Of a stretch of DNA of 36,693 nucleotides, positions 16,634 through 24,837 are shown in pieces. Location of the stretch: assembly GCA_965655625.1 (NCBI GenBank), contig CBFHHA010000024.1, forward strand, positions 1 to 36,693. The letters run 5' to 3'. The notes below the pieces were generated by a model. The model was not told the DNA's origin. It searched no databases and saw only the letters and a program-made list of their open reading frames with translations. Each line of letters begins with the position of its first letter. Positions within the stretch are counted from its first letter, which is position 1. The position numbers and the translations under genes were made by a program. This stretch comes from CAJJDF01 sp965655625 (lineage in GTDB: Bacteria; Bacteroidota; Bacteroidia; Flavobacteriales_D; CAJJDF01).

Positions 16634-17027
16634 TTGGGCTGTAATTTTGATAGTTTATTGCGTTAGTTGAAAAGTATCTTGTTCCTGGGTTCAATCTCGT
16701 TGTTTCGTTCATACTTTCGAACATCTCGGAAGGACATTCAATAAAAGAGCTAGCAGAGTTGCTGTAAATCATACTCGAATCCCCCTGATAGAAGATCATA
16801 AAACCAATGCTGCCTAGTTTTAACGATTGTGTAGTTGAAATTGAGTTACCCAGCTCTTCTTTAAACTTTACGAGCTGATCATCGCTCAAGATAAATTCAC
16901 CTTGGTAATTGTACATCCTCACTTGAGTAATAGAATTTACGTCAAAAAAATCTTTGAGTAACTGTGGATTTTGGGGACTCACACAAGTTGCTAGAAGGAT
17001 AGCGGTTAATAGCCACAAACGTTTCAT
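16626..17027 (-). CDS. small predicted lipoprotein of unknown function
   Basis: A 133-residue protein with a type II signal peptide: MKRLWLLTAILLATC, where LLAT-C15 is the lipobox. The mature part has no recognisable domain; it looks mixed alpha/beta with a serine-rich stretch (about 90-97). The start overlaps the coaE stop by 4 bases (17024-17027), so it is translationally coupled to coaE. The 3' end overlaps the antiporter gene on the other strand by 8 bases. I do not recognise the family. Confidence 0.65.
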   Translation of the reverse strand: MKRLWLLTAILLATCVSPQNPQLLKDFFDVNSITQVRMYNYQGEFILSDDQLVKFKEELGNSISTTQSLKLGSIGFMIFYQGDSSMIYSNSASSFIECPSEMFESMNETTRLNPGTRYFSTNAINYQNYSPTK

Positions 17028-17611
17028 TCCTTCAGTTTTTGTATCACTTTTTCGATCTGAGGTATCAGTAATTCTTCTCCAGAGTTATAAATAATAAAAT
17101 CAGCAAGTTTCATTTTTTTTTCGTCTTCCCATTGGTTTTTCATTCTGTTTTCTACCTCGATTTTGGAAACTCCATCTCTTTGCATTACCCTTTCAATTCG
17201 TTTGTTTAAGGGGCAGGTGACAAGAATAATTTTGTTCAAAGATTTGTAAATTCCTGTTTCGAATAAGATAGCAGCTTCTTTAAAAACAATAGGGTTCTGT
17301 TGCTTGCTTACCCACGAAGAAAAGTCTTTTCCAACCGCTGGATGAACCAGAGAGTTTAGGACAGCTAATTTTTCAGGTTGGTTAAACACCACGTTGGCCA
17401 ATTTTCTTCTGTCTAACCCCTCAGAGTTATACACATCGCCAAAAGTATTTTTTATATTTTGAACCAAATCCGGCTCAGAATTGATAAGCAGTTTGGCTCT
17501 GGCATCTGAATTGTAAACCGGATAGCCCATAGAGATAAGAAGGTTAGCCACTACAGATTTTCCTGAGCCAATTCCTCCTGTTATGCCAATAATTTGTTTC
17601 GTTTGTTTCAT
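17024..17611 (-). CDS. coaE: dephospho-CoA kinase
   Basis: A 195-residue P-loop kinase that phosphorylates dephospho-CoA in the last step of coenzyme A synthesis. Walker A is at residues 12-19 within GITGGIGSGKS. The typical following features are present: Y-N-S-D near residue 34, LVHPAV (about 87-92) and the LID region with R-x-x-x-R (KRIERVMQRDG, about 136-146). The start is fixed because the P-loop lies at the normal distance from Met1. The ATG is separated by a single base from the T tract of a hairpin terminator, and a perfect promoter lies just upstream of that hairpin. Confidence 0.93.
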   Translation of the reverse strand: MKQTKQIIGITGGIGSGKSVVANLLISMGYPVYNSDARAKLLINSEPDLVQNIKNTFGDVYNSEGLDRRKLANVVFNQPEKLAVLNSLVHPAVGKDFSSWVSKQQNPIVFKEAAILFETGIYKSLNKIILVTCPLNKRIERVMQRDGVSKIEVENRMKNQWEDEKKMKLADFIIYNSGEELLIPQIEKVIQKLKE

Positions 17612-17644
17612 AAAAAAAAGAGTCTTAGGTTAGTAAGACTCTTT
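17612..17644 (-). terminator. intrinsic terminator of the yajC operon, abutting coaE
   Basis: An 11-bp perfect stem (17634-17644 with 17617-17627; core AGTCTTA/TAAGACT) with a 6-base loop is followed on the minus strand by eight T (17612-17619). The T tract ends immediately next to the coaE start codon (17609-17611). It would end transcripts coming from leucine dehydrogenase-nusB-yajC. Confidence 0.85.
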
Positions 17645-17675
17645 CAAATTTACCCAAAACTTTGTTTGGGACAAT
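17645..17675 (-). promoter_or_regulatory. promoter of coaE, adjoining the terminator hairpin
   Basis: On the minus strand ATTG (17675-17672), a 19-base spacer and TAAATTTG (17652-17645) match the Bacteroidota promoter consensus exactly. The -7 element touches the first base of the terminator stem, so transcription should start a few bases inside the first arm of the hairpin. Confidence 0.7.
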
Positions 17676-17686
17676 TAATTTGATTG

Positions 17687-18007
17687 TTATTTTCTTCCGT
17701 TTTGTTGCTGGTGCGCAGCAAAGTCGGTTATCAATGCAGATTTCTCAACTTTGACAATGGTACCGCCTTCAACTTTTAGTTTTACCGTAGTGTCCTGAAT
17801 GGCACTAACAGTTCCATGAAGTCCACCAATAGTAACCACCTCGGCACCTACGGCAAGAGCCTCTCTAAATGTTTTAAGTTCTTTCTGTTTTTTAATCTGT
17901 GGTCTTATCATGAAGAAGTAAAAAACACCAAACATTAAGACCAGCATTATAATCATTTGCATTGGGTTACTTTCTCCACCTGGAGCCATCAAAAATAATG
18001 TATTCAT
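17687..18007 (-). CDS. yajC: preprotein translocase subunit YajC
   Basis: A 106-residue protein that associates with SecDF at the Sec translocon. It has one transmembrane helix (about residues 16-33, MQMIIMLVLMFGVFYFF), then the signature phrase MIRPQIKKQKELK, then the small beta domain with GAEVVTIGGLHGTV (about 53-66). The C-terminus is a short polar tail (QQQNGRK). It lies 12 bases after the DUF1573 lipoprotein gene and is the last gene before the terminator. secDF, its partner, is about 2.4 kb away on the other strand. Confidence 0.93.
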   Translation of the reverse strand: MNTLFLMAPGGESNPMQMIIMLVLMFGVFYFFMIRPQIKKQKELKTFREALAVGAEVVTIGGLHGTVSAIQDTTVKLKVEGGTIVKVEKSALITDFAAHQQQNGRK

Positions 18008-18019
18008 AGTTTTCTTTTT

Positions 18020-18454
18020 TTAATTTTGGTTGGGACCCACAACCGTCCCAGTTAATTTTATTTTAGTATCGGCAGGTTGGGTATTTGCCGTAATGGTAAT
18101 GAATTTTGTGTTGTCGCCCACTCTTCCTTCGGTATTAAATACAATGTCCACTGAGCCTGATTCGCCAGATAAGATGGGTTGATTCGACCAATTTTTTGCA
18201 ACCGTACAACCACAGCTTCCGTTGATGTCGGCAATCACAAGTGGTCCTTTTCCGTTGTTCTTAAAGCGAAAGGTTTTTCTTATTTCAGCACCTTCAATCA
18301 CGGTTCCAAAATCGAATTCCAACTCCTCAAGTTCTACTACCGGAGGGTTTTTCATTTCGATTATGTCAGTAAAATTATCGTCCGTAATTTCTGTGGTTCC
18401 ACACGAGAAAAGAACTGTAAGAGATAAAAAAGTAAGAATTACGTATTTCATCAT
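18020..18454 (-). CDS. DUF1573 lipoprotein
   Basis: A 144-residue predicted lipoprotein. The signal peptide ends in the lipobox LFS-C18. The mature part is one Ig-like (ASPM-SPD2-Hydin-related) beta domain of the DUF1573 family: EFDFGTV near residue 47, TFRFKNNGKGPLVI (about 60-73), the conserved GSCGCTV (about 78-84), and a C-terminal TGTV strand. The function is unknown; such proteins are abundant in Bacteroidota. The ATG overlaps the nusB stop (ATGA), so it belongs to the nusB-yajC operon. Confidence 0.85.
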   Translation of the reverse strand: MMKYVILTFLSLTVLFSCGTTEITDDNFTDIIEMKNPPVVELEELEFDFGTVIEGAEIRKTFRFKNNGKGPLVIADINGSCGCTVAKNWSNQPILSGESGSVDIVFNTEGRVGDNTKFITITANTQPADTKIKLTGTVVGPNQN

Positions 18455-19419
18455 TGTTTTGGGATTGATTTATTCATTAAACCTCTTCCAGACTTATTTA
18501 TTTTACCATCTTCTTTTAATTTGGTAAAAATTTTGTCTAATAATCCATTGATGAATCCTTTGCTCTTTGGAGTACTGTAAAACTTAGAGATTTCAATGTA
18601 CTCGTTCATGGTAACTTTTACCGGAATAGAAGGGAAGTCAATGGCTTCAATCAATGCCATTCTCATAAGAATAACATCTGTCTTGGCTAATCTGTCTACA
18701 TCCCAGTTTTTTGTTTGAGCCGTAATTAAGTCTTCCAATTCATCTTCTTTCTGGATAGTATGCCTAAATAATAATTTGGCGTATTCTTCGTCAGTTTGAT
18801 CCTTGAATAAAGGACTCAACCCTTCTATTCCAGAATCGCTTTCACTCATTGTTTCGAGAGTCTTAATGACAGCCATAGCAACAATGTCTAGATCGTCATT
18901 CCAAAAAATACTGTTGTCCTCTAGTACTTCATGAAGTAACTCATTGTTGATTACGAATTTTTTGAAAATGGTAATCAAAAACTGTTTGTCTTCTTCAAAA
19001 GAATCTCCACCGCTATTCATGTATTCCGTGTATTCTTCCGAGTTTCTCAATTCTTTAAATACTTGGCTAATCACACTAAAGGCCGCTTCTGACCTCCACT
19101 GGATTTTCATTTTGTCGATGTCTTTCTTGAGTTGACTATTTTGATTCAATAAAGCAAAAGCTTTGTTATGAACCAATTTCATGTTGGGATTTAGGTCATC
19201 TTCTGTCGGGCGCAGTTTGGTTTTTGCGTTTTCAATCTTTTCCTCCGAAACAGTTTTTATTTCGTTGAAAACTGAAAGCAAAGTAACATAAAGCTCATAA
19301 ACTTTGTTCAGACTAAAAATCAACTCTTTCTCTCCCTTGTCCAATTCTTTGTTGTTGGAGAAAATATAGGCGTACAATGCCAAGAAGGTTTTTATTCGTA
19401 TGTGTCTTCTAGATAGCAT
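18451..19419 (-). CDS. nusB: transcription antitermination factor NusB (long form)
   Basis: A 322-residue protein, about twice the length of E. coli NusB (139). The N-terminus MLSRRHIRIKTFLALYAY matches the RNA-binding R-R-x-x-R-x-x-x-x-Q/LxxLY beginning of NusB. The C-terminal part (about 245-310; RMALIEAIDFPSIPVKVTMNEYIEISK-like, split by family-typical proline) matches the second half of the NusB fold. The middle (about 40-230) is a mostly helical insertion that I recall from Bacteroidota NusB. It takes part in rRNA antitermination with NusE. Its ATG overlaps the leucine dehydrogenase stop (TAATG). Confidence 0.87.
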   Translation of the reverse strand: MLSRRHIRIKTFLALYAYIFSNNKELDKGEKELIFSLNKVYELYVTLLSVFNEIKTVSEEKIENAKTKLRPTEDDLNPNMKLVHNKAFALLNQNSQLKKDIDKMKIQWRSEAAFSVISQVFKELRNSEEYTEYMNSGGDSFEEDKQFLITIFKKFVINNELLHEVLEDNSIFWNDDLDIVAMAVIKTLETMSESDSGIEGLSPLFKDQTDEEYAKLLFRHTIQKEDELEDLITAQTKNWDVDRLAKTDVILMRMALIEAIDFPSIPVKVTMNEYIEISKFYSTPKSKGFINGLLDKIFTKLKEDGKINKSGRGLMNKSIPKQ

Positions 19420-20510
19420 TAAAATGAGAGTTTTATTTTTCCTATTTGTTTGATTCTTTCTTCAGCCATTTTGTTAGCTGCTAGGTAGGTTGGGATGTTT
19501 TCTTTTTCCGCTTTATCAAAGATCGCCAAAGTGGTGTTGTAGATGTCCTTAGTTAAGCCCATTACTCTTTCTTTGTCGTACCCAGTTACTTCAAAAAAGC
19601 AGTTGATTACCCCACCGGCATTTATCAAATAATCTGGAGCATAGGTAATTCCCATTTCCATACACATTTTACCATGTTTTACTTCATCTTGTAATTGATT
19701 ATTGGCAGCACCAGCAATGATTTTACATTTAAGTTTACCCAAAGTATCATCATTTACAGTAGCACCCAATGCACAAGGAGAATATATGTCTACATCTAAA
19801 TCGTAAATATCTTCGGGAGCTACTACGGTAACTTTATATTCTTTGGCTATTCTGTCCAAAGTTGGCTGATAAATGTCTGTTACAAAAATTTCGGCACCTT
19901 CTTTTTCTAGAAATTGGATTAAGTATTCGCCTACGTGTCCTGTGCCTTGCACAGCTATTTTTTTTCCTTTTAAACTATCGTTACCGTATGTTTTTTTGGC
20001 AGCAGCTTTCATTCCCATGTACACTCCGTATGCTGTCACTGGCGAAGGATCTCCACTTTTTCCTGGTAACCCACTTACGTGATTTGTTTCCATGTTTACC
20101 CAGGTCATTTCTCTTGGGGACACACCCACATCTTCTGCGGTAATGTATTTTCCGCCCAAGCTATTTACAAATTTTCCAAACCTTCTAAAAAGGGCTTCGG
20201 ATTTATCCGTGTGTGGATTTGCAATAATCACTGCTTTACCACCACCTAAGTTCAATCCAGAAATCGCAGACTTGTAAGTCATTCCTCTCGAAAGTCTCAA
20301 AACATCGTTCAATGCTTCTACTTCGCTTGCATAATTCCACATTCTTGTTCCTCCCAAAGAAGGGCCTAGTGTTGTATTATGAATTGCAATAATTGCCTTT
20401 AAACCAGATTCTTTGTCATTACAGAACACAACTTGTTCGTGCCCCATCATTTCCATTCTGTTCAAAAGGAACCCATGTTCTTGAGCTTTTTCAGCTACTA
20501 TATTTTCCAT
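19419..20510 (-). CDS. leucine dehydrogenase (Glu/Leu/Phe/Val family)
   Basis: A 363-residue NAD-dependent amino acid dehydrogenase. The substrate domain has SLGGTRMW (about 51-58), M-T-Y-K80 and G-G-G-K92, the lysine pair and spacing expected for leucine dehydrogenase. The NAD domain has the Rossmann motif G189-TGHVG and an acidic residue after the second strand (FVTDIY). Its length fits leucine dehydrogenase (about 365) rather than glutamate dehydrogenase (over 410). It oxidatively deaminates leucine, valine and isoleucine to keto acids, which in Bacteroidota feed branched-chain fatty acid synthesis. It heads the operon with nusB, the DUF1573 gene and yajC. Confidence 0.9.
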   Translation of the reverse strand: MENIVAEKAQEHGFLLNRMEMMGHEQVVFCNDKESGLKAIIAIHNTTLGPSLGGTRMWNYASEVEALNDVLRLSRGMTYKSAISGLNLGGGKAVIIANPHTDKSEALFRRFGKFVNSLGGKYITAEDVGVSPREMTWVNMETNHVSGLPGKSGDPSPVTAYGVYMGMKAAAKKTYGNDSLKGKKIAVQGTGHVGEYLIQFLEKEGAEIFVTDIYQPTLDRIAKEYKVTVVAPEDIYDLDVDIYSPCALGATVNDDTLGKLKCKIIAGAANNQLQDEVKHGKMCMEMGITYAPDYLINAGGVINCFFEVTGYDKERVMGLTKDIYNTTLAIFDKAEKENIPTYLAANKMAEERIKQIGKIKLSF

Positions 20511-20535
20511 GATTAATAAATTTATTTAAGGAGTA

Positions 20536-20543
20536 CAAAATTA
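20536..20543 (-). promoter_or_regulatory. -7 element for the leucine dehydrogenase-nusB-yajC operon
   Basis: The minus strand reads TAATTTTG, a perfect TAnnTTTG, ending 25 bases before the ATG. No clear TTG/TTTG lies at the expected distance upstream. Confidence 0.45.
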
Positions 20544-20659
20544 CGATTATTATTTATTTTTTGGAACTTTAATTTCGAATTAAAAGTTTCCCCTTTTCAA
20601 TCGAGTTTTTTGTCAATGAAAACATGTTTCTTTTGACGAAATTGTAAGTATTAAAAACT

Positions 20660-20667
20660 TATCTTTG
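20660..20667 (+). promoter_or_regulatory. -7 element of the ABC exporter gene
   Basis: TATCTTTG matches TAnnTTTG. TTG-like sequences upstream are at non-ideal spacings (15 and 24 bases), so the -33 element is uncertain. Only 5 bases separate the element from the ATG at 20673, so the mRNA may be leaderless. Confidence 0.5.
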
Positions 20668-20672
20668 TCCCG

Positions 20673-22442
20673 ATGAAATCACTCTCATATTTAAATAAAT
20701 ACCTAATCAAATATAAGTGGCGCCTTATTTTGGGAACTCTATTTATAGCCGCTTCCAATTACTTTGGAGTCGAAATGCCACGGCTCGTGAAAAGAGCAGT
20801 GGATTTGTTCGAAAAAAAAATCGGTTCTATTCAGACATCGTCCCTAACGGAAATGGACCGGTCAGAGATTCTTGATGGAGCTTTTTATTTGGCTTTAATT
20901 TATGTTGGATATTCCTTAATTCGTGGTTTTTTTGTGTTTCTAAACAGACAAACAATCATCATCATGTCACGGCTCATAGAGTACGATTTGAAGAATGAAA
21001 TTTACCAGCACTATCAGAAATTAACTCCGGCTTTTTACAAGCAAAATAATACCGGAGACTTAATGAACCGAATTTCTGAAGATGTGAGCAAAGTGAGAAT
21101 GTATTTGGGTCCTGCAATTATGTATACAATAAATCTACTGGTATTGAGCGGATTGACTATTTATTACATGGTTTCGGTGAATGTAGAACTCACGTTGTAT
21201 GCATTGGCTCCTTTGCCTATAATGACTATTATGATTTATTACATCAGTAAAATCATGAATCGCAGGAGTGAAGAGGTTCAAGTTCAACAGTCGCTTATAT
21301 CTACTTTTGTTCAAGAATCTTTTTCAGGAATTAGAGTGGTGAAAGCATATAACATGCAAAAATCATTGAACCAAAGTTTTTTGAAGGAAGCGAACGAGTA
21401 TCGTTCTAGGTCAATGAAGCTGGCAACTATCAATGCTTTTTTCTTTCCAGTAATTGTTTTGCTGATTGGAGTAAGTACTGTGTTAACAATTTACATTGGA
21501 GGAATAAAGGCAAATCAAGGAATCATCACAAATGGTGATATTGCTGCATTTGTTATTTATGTAAATATGCTTACTTGGCCATTTGCTTCTATAGGATGGG
21601 TTACTTCCATGGTTCAGCGTGCAGCTGCATCTCAAAAAAGAATCAATGAATTTCTGAATCAAAAACCCGCAATTTTTTCAAAATCGAATGCGGTAGAAAT
21701 GAAAGGAGGAGATATTGTATTTGATGAGGTGTCTTTCGTATATCCTGATTCTGGGATAAAAGCGCTTCAAAACATTTCGTTTACACTGCCCCAAGGGAAA
21801 ACTTTAGGGATAATTGGCGAAACAGGTTCGGGTAAATCTACTGTTGCAAATATGATAGCTCGTTTGTACGATGTCGACTCAGGTGTAATTCGTGTAGGGA
21901 ATTCAAACATTGAAGATATTGAATTGACTCAATTAAGAAGGTCGATTGGGTATGTGCCTCAAGATTCGTTTTTATTTTCGGATACGATAGCTAATAACAT
22001 TAAGTTTGGTTTGACTGAGCTCTCTCAAGAGAGTGATTCCCTCATGGAACAAGCGGCAAAAGACGCTCATATTTATTCTAATATTGTTGGCTTTGACAAG
22101 GGTTTTGAAACACTAGTTGGAGAGAGAGGGATTACTCTTTCGGGAGGTCAAAAACAACGAGTTTCCATAGCTCGTGCAATTATAAAGCAACCAGATATTC
22201 TGGTTTTTGATGATTGTTTGTCTGCTGTGGATACAGAAACGGAGGACATCATTTTAAGGAATTTAAAAAGAATAATGGAAGGTAAAACTGCCGTGATAAT
22301 TAGTCATCGAATTTCATCTTTAGAGCACGCAGACCTCATTTTGGTAATGAACGAAGGACAAATAATCGAACAAGGTGATCACGAACAGCTAATAAGGCAG
22401 AATGGATATTACGCTTCTCTGAATGAAAAGCAGAAAGTATAA
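20673..22442 (+). CDS. ABC exporter, fused membrane and ATPase domains
   Basis: A 589-residue half-transporter of the MdlB/MsbA type that works as a dimer in the inner membrane. Six transmembrane helices occupy about residues 15-320. The ATPase domain follows with Walker A G382-ETGSGKS389, Q-loop (YVPQDSFLF), signature LSGGQKQR near 490, Walker B ILVFD513, and the H-loop ISHRIS. The residue after Walker B, normally the catalytic glutamate, is Asp514 (FDDCLSAVD). The substrate is unknown; lipids or drugs are the family norm. No second half-transporter is adjacent. The gene is transcribed alone and ends at a hairpin shared with convergent katG. Confidence 0.9.
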   Translation: MKSLSYLNKYLIKYKWRLILGTLFIAASNYFGVEMPRLVKRAVDLFEKKIGSIQTSSLTEMDRSEILDGAFYLALIYVGYSLIRGFFVFLNRQTIIIMSRLIEYDLKNEIYQHYQKLTPAFYKQNNTGDLMNRISEDVSKVRMYLGPAIMYTINLLVLSGLTIYYMVSVNVELTLYALAPLPIMTIMIYYISKIMNRRSEEVQVQQSLISTFVQESFSGIRVVKAYNMQKSLNQSFLKEANEYRSRSMKLATINAFFFPVIVLLIGVSTVLTIYIGGIKANQGIITNGDIAAFVIYVNMLTWPFASIGWVTSMVQRAAASQKRINEFLNQKPAIFSKSNAVEMKGGDIVFDEVSFVYPDSGIKALQNISFTLPQGKTLGIIGETGSGKSTVANMIARLYDVDSGVIRVGNSNIEDIELTQLRRSIGYVPQDSFLFSDTIANNIKFGLTELSQESDSLMEQAAKDAHIYSNIVGFDKGFETLVGERGITLSGGQKQRVSIARAIIKQPDILVFDDCLSAVDTETEDIILRNLKRIMEGKTAVIISHRISSLEHADLILVMNEGQIIEQGDHEQLIRQNGYYASLNEKQKV

Positions 22443-22445
22443 TGA

Positions 22446-22481
22446 AGAGTCTTGAATGAGACACAGCCAATTCAAGACTCT
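22446..22481. terminator. hairpin between the ABC exporter and katG
   Basis: A perfect 12-bp inverted repeat, AGAGTCTTGAAT at 22446-22457 with its complement at 22470-22481, and a 12-base loop. It lies 3 bases after the exporter stop and 7 bases before the katG stop on the other strand, so it is placed to end both transcripts. The T runs are interrupted on the plus strand (ATTATTTTTT) and weak on the minus strand. Confidence 0.75.
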
Positions 22482-22488
22482 ACAAATA

Positions 22489-24744
22489 TTATTTTTTCAA
22501 ATCAAATCTATCGGCCATCATTACTTTGTGCCAAGCAGCTACAAATTCTTTCACAAATAATTCGTTTGCATCAGCACTTCCGTATACTTCGGATAAAGCT
22601 CTAAGTTCTGAGTTAGAACCAAAAATTAAATCGGCTCTTGTAGCTTCCCATATTGGATTTTCTGTTTCCCTGTTCATCCCAATAAACACTTCTTTTGTAT
22701 CATCTTTGGCTTCCCATTTTGTTTCCATGCTCAATAGATTAACGAAAAATTCGTTGGAAAGTATTTCTTTTTTAGAAGCAAGTAAACCTGTGTTCGAGTT
22801 GTCATAGTTCGCACCGATGGCTCTCATTCCGCCAACCAAAACAGTCATTTCTGGTGCGGTAAGTCCAAGTAATTGTGCTTTGTCTATTAACAGTTCTTCT
22901 GTAGATACAGTATATTTTGTTTTTAAATAATTTCTAAAGCCATCTGCCATTGGTTCGAGCAAATTCATTGAAGCAACATCGGTTTGTTCTTGGGTTGCAT
23001 CAGTTCTTCCAGGAGTAAATGGAACAGTCATTTCAAATCCACCATTTTTTGCGGCAGTTTCAATTCCAACCACACCACCCAGCACAATTAAATCTGCCAT
23101 AGATACTTTTGTTTGGCCAGATTTTGCGTTGAATTCTGTTTGAATTGTTTCCAACACCGACAACACTTTTTTCAATTGTTTGGGATTATTTACTTCCCAA
23201 TCTTTTTGGGGAGCTAACCTTATTCGTGCTCCATTGGCTCCACCTCTTCTGTCTGATTGTCTGAAGGTGCTCGCAGATGCCCAGGCGGTTGTAGTCAATT
23301 CAATCACGCTTAGCTGCGAATTTGAGATAGCTGTTTTCAACTCGTCAATTTGTTTGTTGTTGATGGTAGTGTAATCAGCTTCAGGAATTGGATCTTGCCA
23401 AATCAAGTCTTCTGTTGGAGCTTCAGGTCCAATATAAGTAGATCTTGGACCCATGTCTCGATGTGTTAGCTTGAACCAAGCTTTAGCAAAAGCCATGTCA
23501 AATTTCTCGGGATTTTCGTAAAAATCTCTTGAAATCTTTTCATAAATGGGGTCTTCTCTCATCGACAAATCGGTTGTGAGCATCGTTGGTTTGTGCATTT
23601 TTTCCGAATCAAAAGCATCCGGAACCAACATTTTGGAATCCTTTGCTTCCCATTGGTGAGCACCTGCCGGGCTTTTTACCAATACCCATTCGTTTTCAAA
23701 TAGATTCATAAAAAACAAATGACTCCATTTGGTAGGGGTTTGAGTCCAAATTACTTCCAGTCCAGAAGTGATGGCATCGGCTCCTTTTCCAGATTTGTAA
23801 TCACTTTTCCATCCCAACCCTTGCTCTTCAATATCTGCAGCCTCTGGTTCAGGTCCAACATGAGTGGCTGGTCCAGCTCCGTGGGTTTTTCCTAATGTAT
23901 GTCCACCGGCAATGAGTGCAACGGTTTCTTCGTCATTCATTCCCATTCTTCCAAACGTCTCTCTTATGTCGTGAGCAGCCAATTTTGGATCAGGGTTTCC
24001 GTTTGGTCCTTCTGGATTTACATAAATTAATCCCATTTGCACAGCAGCCAGAGGATTTTCTAGTTCCCTATCGCCCGAGTATCTTTTGTCCTCTAGCCAT
24101 TTTTCTTCTTTTCCCCAATAGATATCCTTGGCCGGTTCCCAGGTATCCGTTCTTCCTCCGGAAAATCCATAGGTTTTAAATCCCATTGATTCCAAAGCTA
24201 CATTTCCTGTCAGAACCATTAAATCTGCCCAAGAGATTTTTTGTCCATATTTTTGTTTAATTGGCCAAAGCAGTCGCCTTGCTTTATCCAGGTTTGCGTT
24301 GTCTGGCCAGCTATTTAGCGGTGCAAATCGTTGTTGTCCTTCTCTTGATCCCCCTCTTCCGTCAGCAGTTCGGTAGGTTCCTGCACTGTGCCAAGCCATT
24401 CGGATAAAAAACCCTCCGTAGTTTCCATAGTCTGCAGGCCACCAATCTTTAGAATCGGTCAACGTTTTTTCAATATCTGCTTTCAGCGAATCATAATCCA
24501 ATGAGTTGAATGCTGCTTCGTAGTCAAATTCTTCCGATAGCGGATTAGATAGCTGAGAGTTTTGTCTCAGTAGGTCTAAATTCAGCATGTTTGGCCACCA
24601 ATCGCTGTTTTCGGTTGCGCTCTTGTTTGATTTGCTTTTCATTGTAGCTCCTGTCATTCCATCGTATTCAGCAGTTTTTCCGCCACACGAAAAAAGTAGA
24701 ACTCCGGAAACAATTGCCATTCCTATTTGTTTTATCTGTTTCAT
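22489..24744 (-). CDS. katG: catalase-peroxidase KatG with lipoprotein signal
   Basis: A 751-residue bifunctional haem catalase-peroxidase, the normal length plus a leader. The N-terminal half carries distal R115, W118 and H119 (RMAWHS), proximal H282 (GGHTLGKTHG), and the residues of the catalase-specific cross-link: W118, Y241 (MGLIYVNPEGP) and M267 (RMGMND). The C-terminal half is the degenerate duplicate. Unusually, the protein begins with a lipoprotein signal peptide: basic start, hydrophobic core and lipobox LLFS-C20-GG. It should therefore be anchored outside the cytoplasm, facing the periplasm. It is divergent from an oxyR homologue and shares an intergenic region with a candidate operator. 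Confidence 0.95.
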   Translation of the reverse strand: MKQIKQIGMAIVSGVLLFSCGGKTAEYDGMTGATMKSKSNKSATENSDWWPNMLNLDLLRQNSQLSNPLSEEFDYEAAFNSLDYDSLKADIEKTLTDSKDWWPADYGNYGGFFIRMAWHSAGTYRTADGRGGSREGQQRFAPLNSWPDNANLDKARRLLWPIKQKYGQKISWADLMVLTGNVALESMGFKTYGFSGGRTDTWEPAKDIYWGKEEKWLEDKRYSGDRELENPLAAVQMGLIYVNPEGPNGNPDPKLAAHDIRETFGRMGMNDEETVALIAGGHTLGKTHGAGPATHVGPEPEAADIEEQGLGWKSDYKSGKGADAITSGLEVIWTQTPTKWSHLFFMNLFENEWVLVKSPAGAHQWEAKDSKMLVPDAFDSEKMHKPTMLTTDLSMREDPIYEKISRDFYENPEKFDMAFAKAWFKLTHRDMGPRSTYIGPEAPTEDLIWQDPIPEADYTTINNKQIDELKTAISNSQLSVIELTTTAWASASTFRQSDRRGGANGARIRLAPQKDWEVNNPKQLKKVLSVLETIQTEFNAKSGQTKVSMADLIVLGGVVGIETAAKNGGFEMTVPFTPGRTDATQEQTDVASMNLLEPMADGFRNYLKTKYTVSTEELLIDKAQLLGLTAPEMTVLVGGMRAIGANYDNSNTGLLASKKEILSNEFFVNLLSMETKWEAKDDTKEVFIGMNRETENPIWEATRADLIFGSNSELRALSEVYGSADANELFVKEFVAAWHKVMMADRFDLKK

Positions 24745-24766
24745 AGCTTGTTGTTTTATTGTGATT

Positions 24767-24797
24767 CAAAACTAAGGGATATTATTTATTTATAAAA
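24767..24797 (-). promoter_or_regulatory. promoter of katG
   Basis: The minus strand has TAGTTTTG (24774-24767), a perfect TAnnTTTG, with TTTT (24797-24794) 19 bases upstream as a weak -33 element. The leader to the ATG is 22 bases. A weak -33 is what one would expect of an activator-dependent promoter. Confidence 0.55.
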
Positions 24798-24800
24798 ACG

Positions 24801-24837
24801 ATAGTTTAGATGTATATATTGATTTTATCAATGTTAT
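24801..24837. promoter_or_regulatory. candidate OxyR operator between katG and oxyR
   Basis: Four tetramers spaced by 7 bases follow the OxyR pattern ATAG-7-CTAT-7-ATAG-7-CTAT: ATAG (24801-24804, 4/4), GTAT (24812-24815, 3/4), TTTT (24823-24826, 1/4) and TTAT (24834-24837, 3/4). The site also contains a perfect 6-3-6 inverted repeat, ATTGAT-TTT-ATCAAT (24818-24832), which covers the oxyR -33 element. It sits just upstream of the katG -33 position, where an activator would contact polymerase. Confidence 0.45.
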
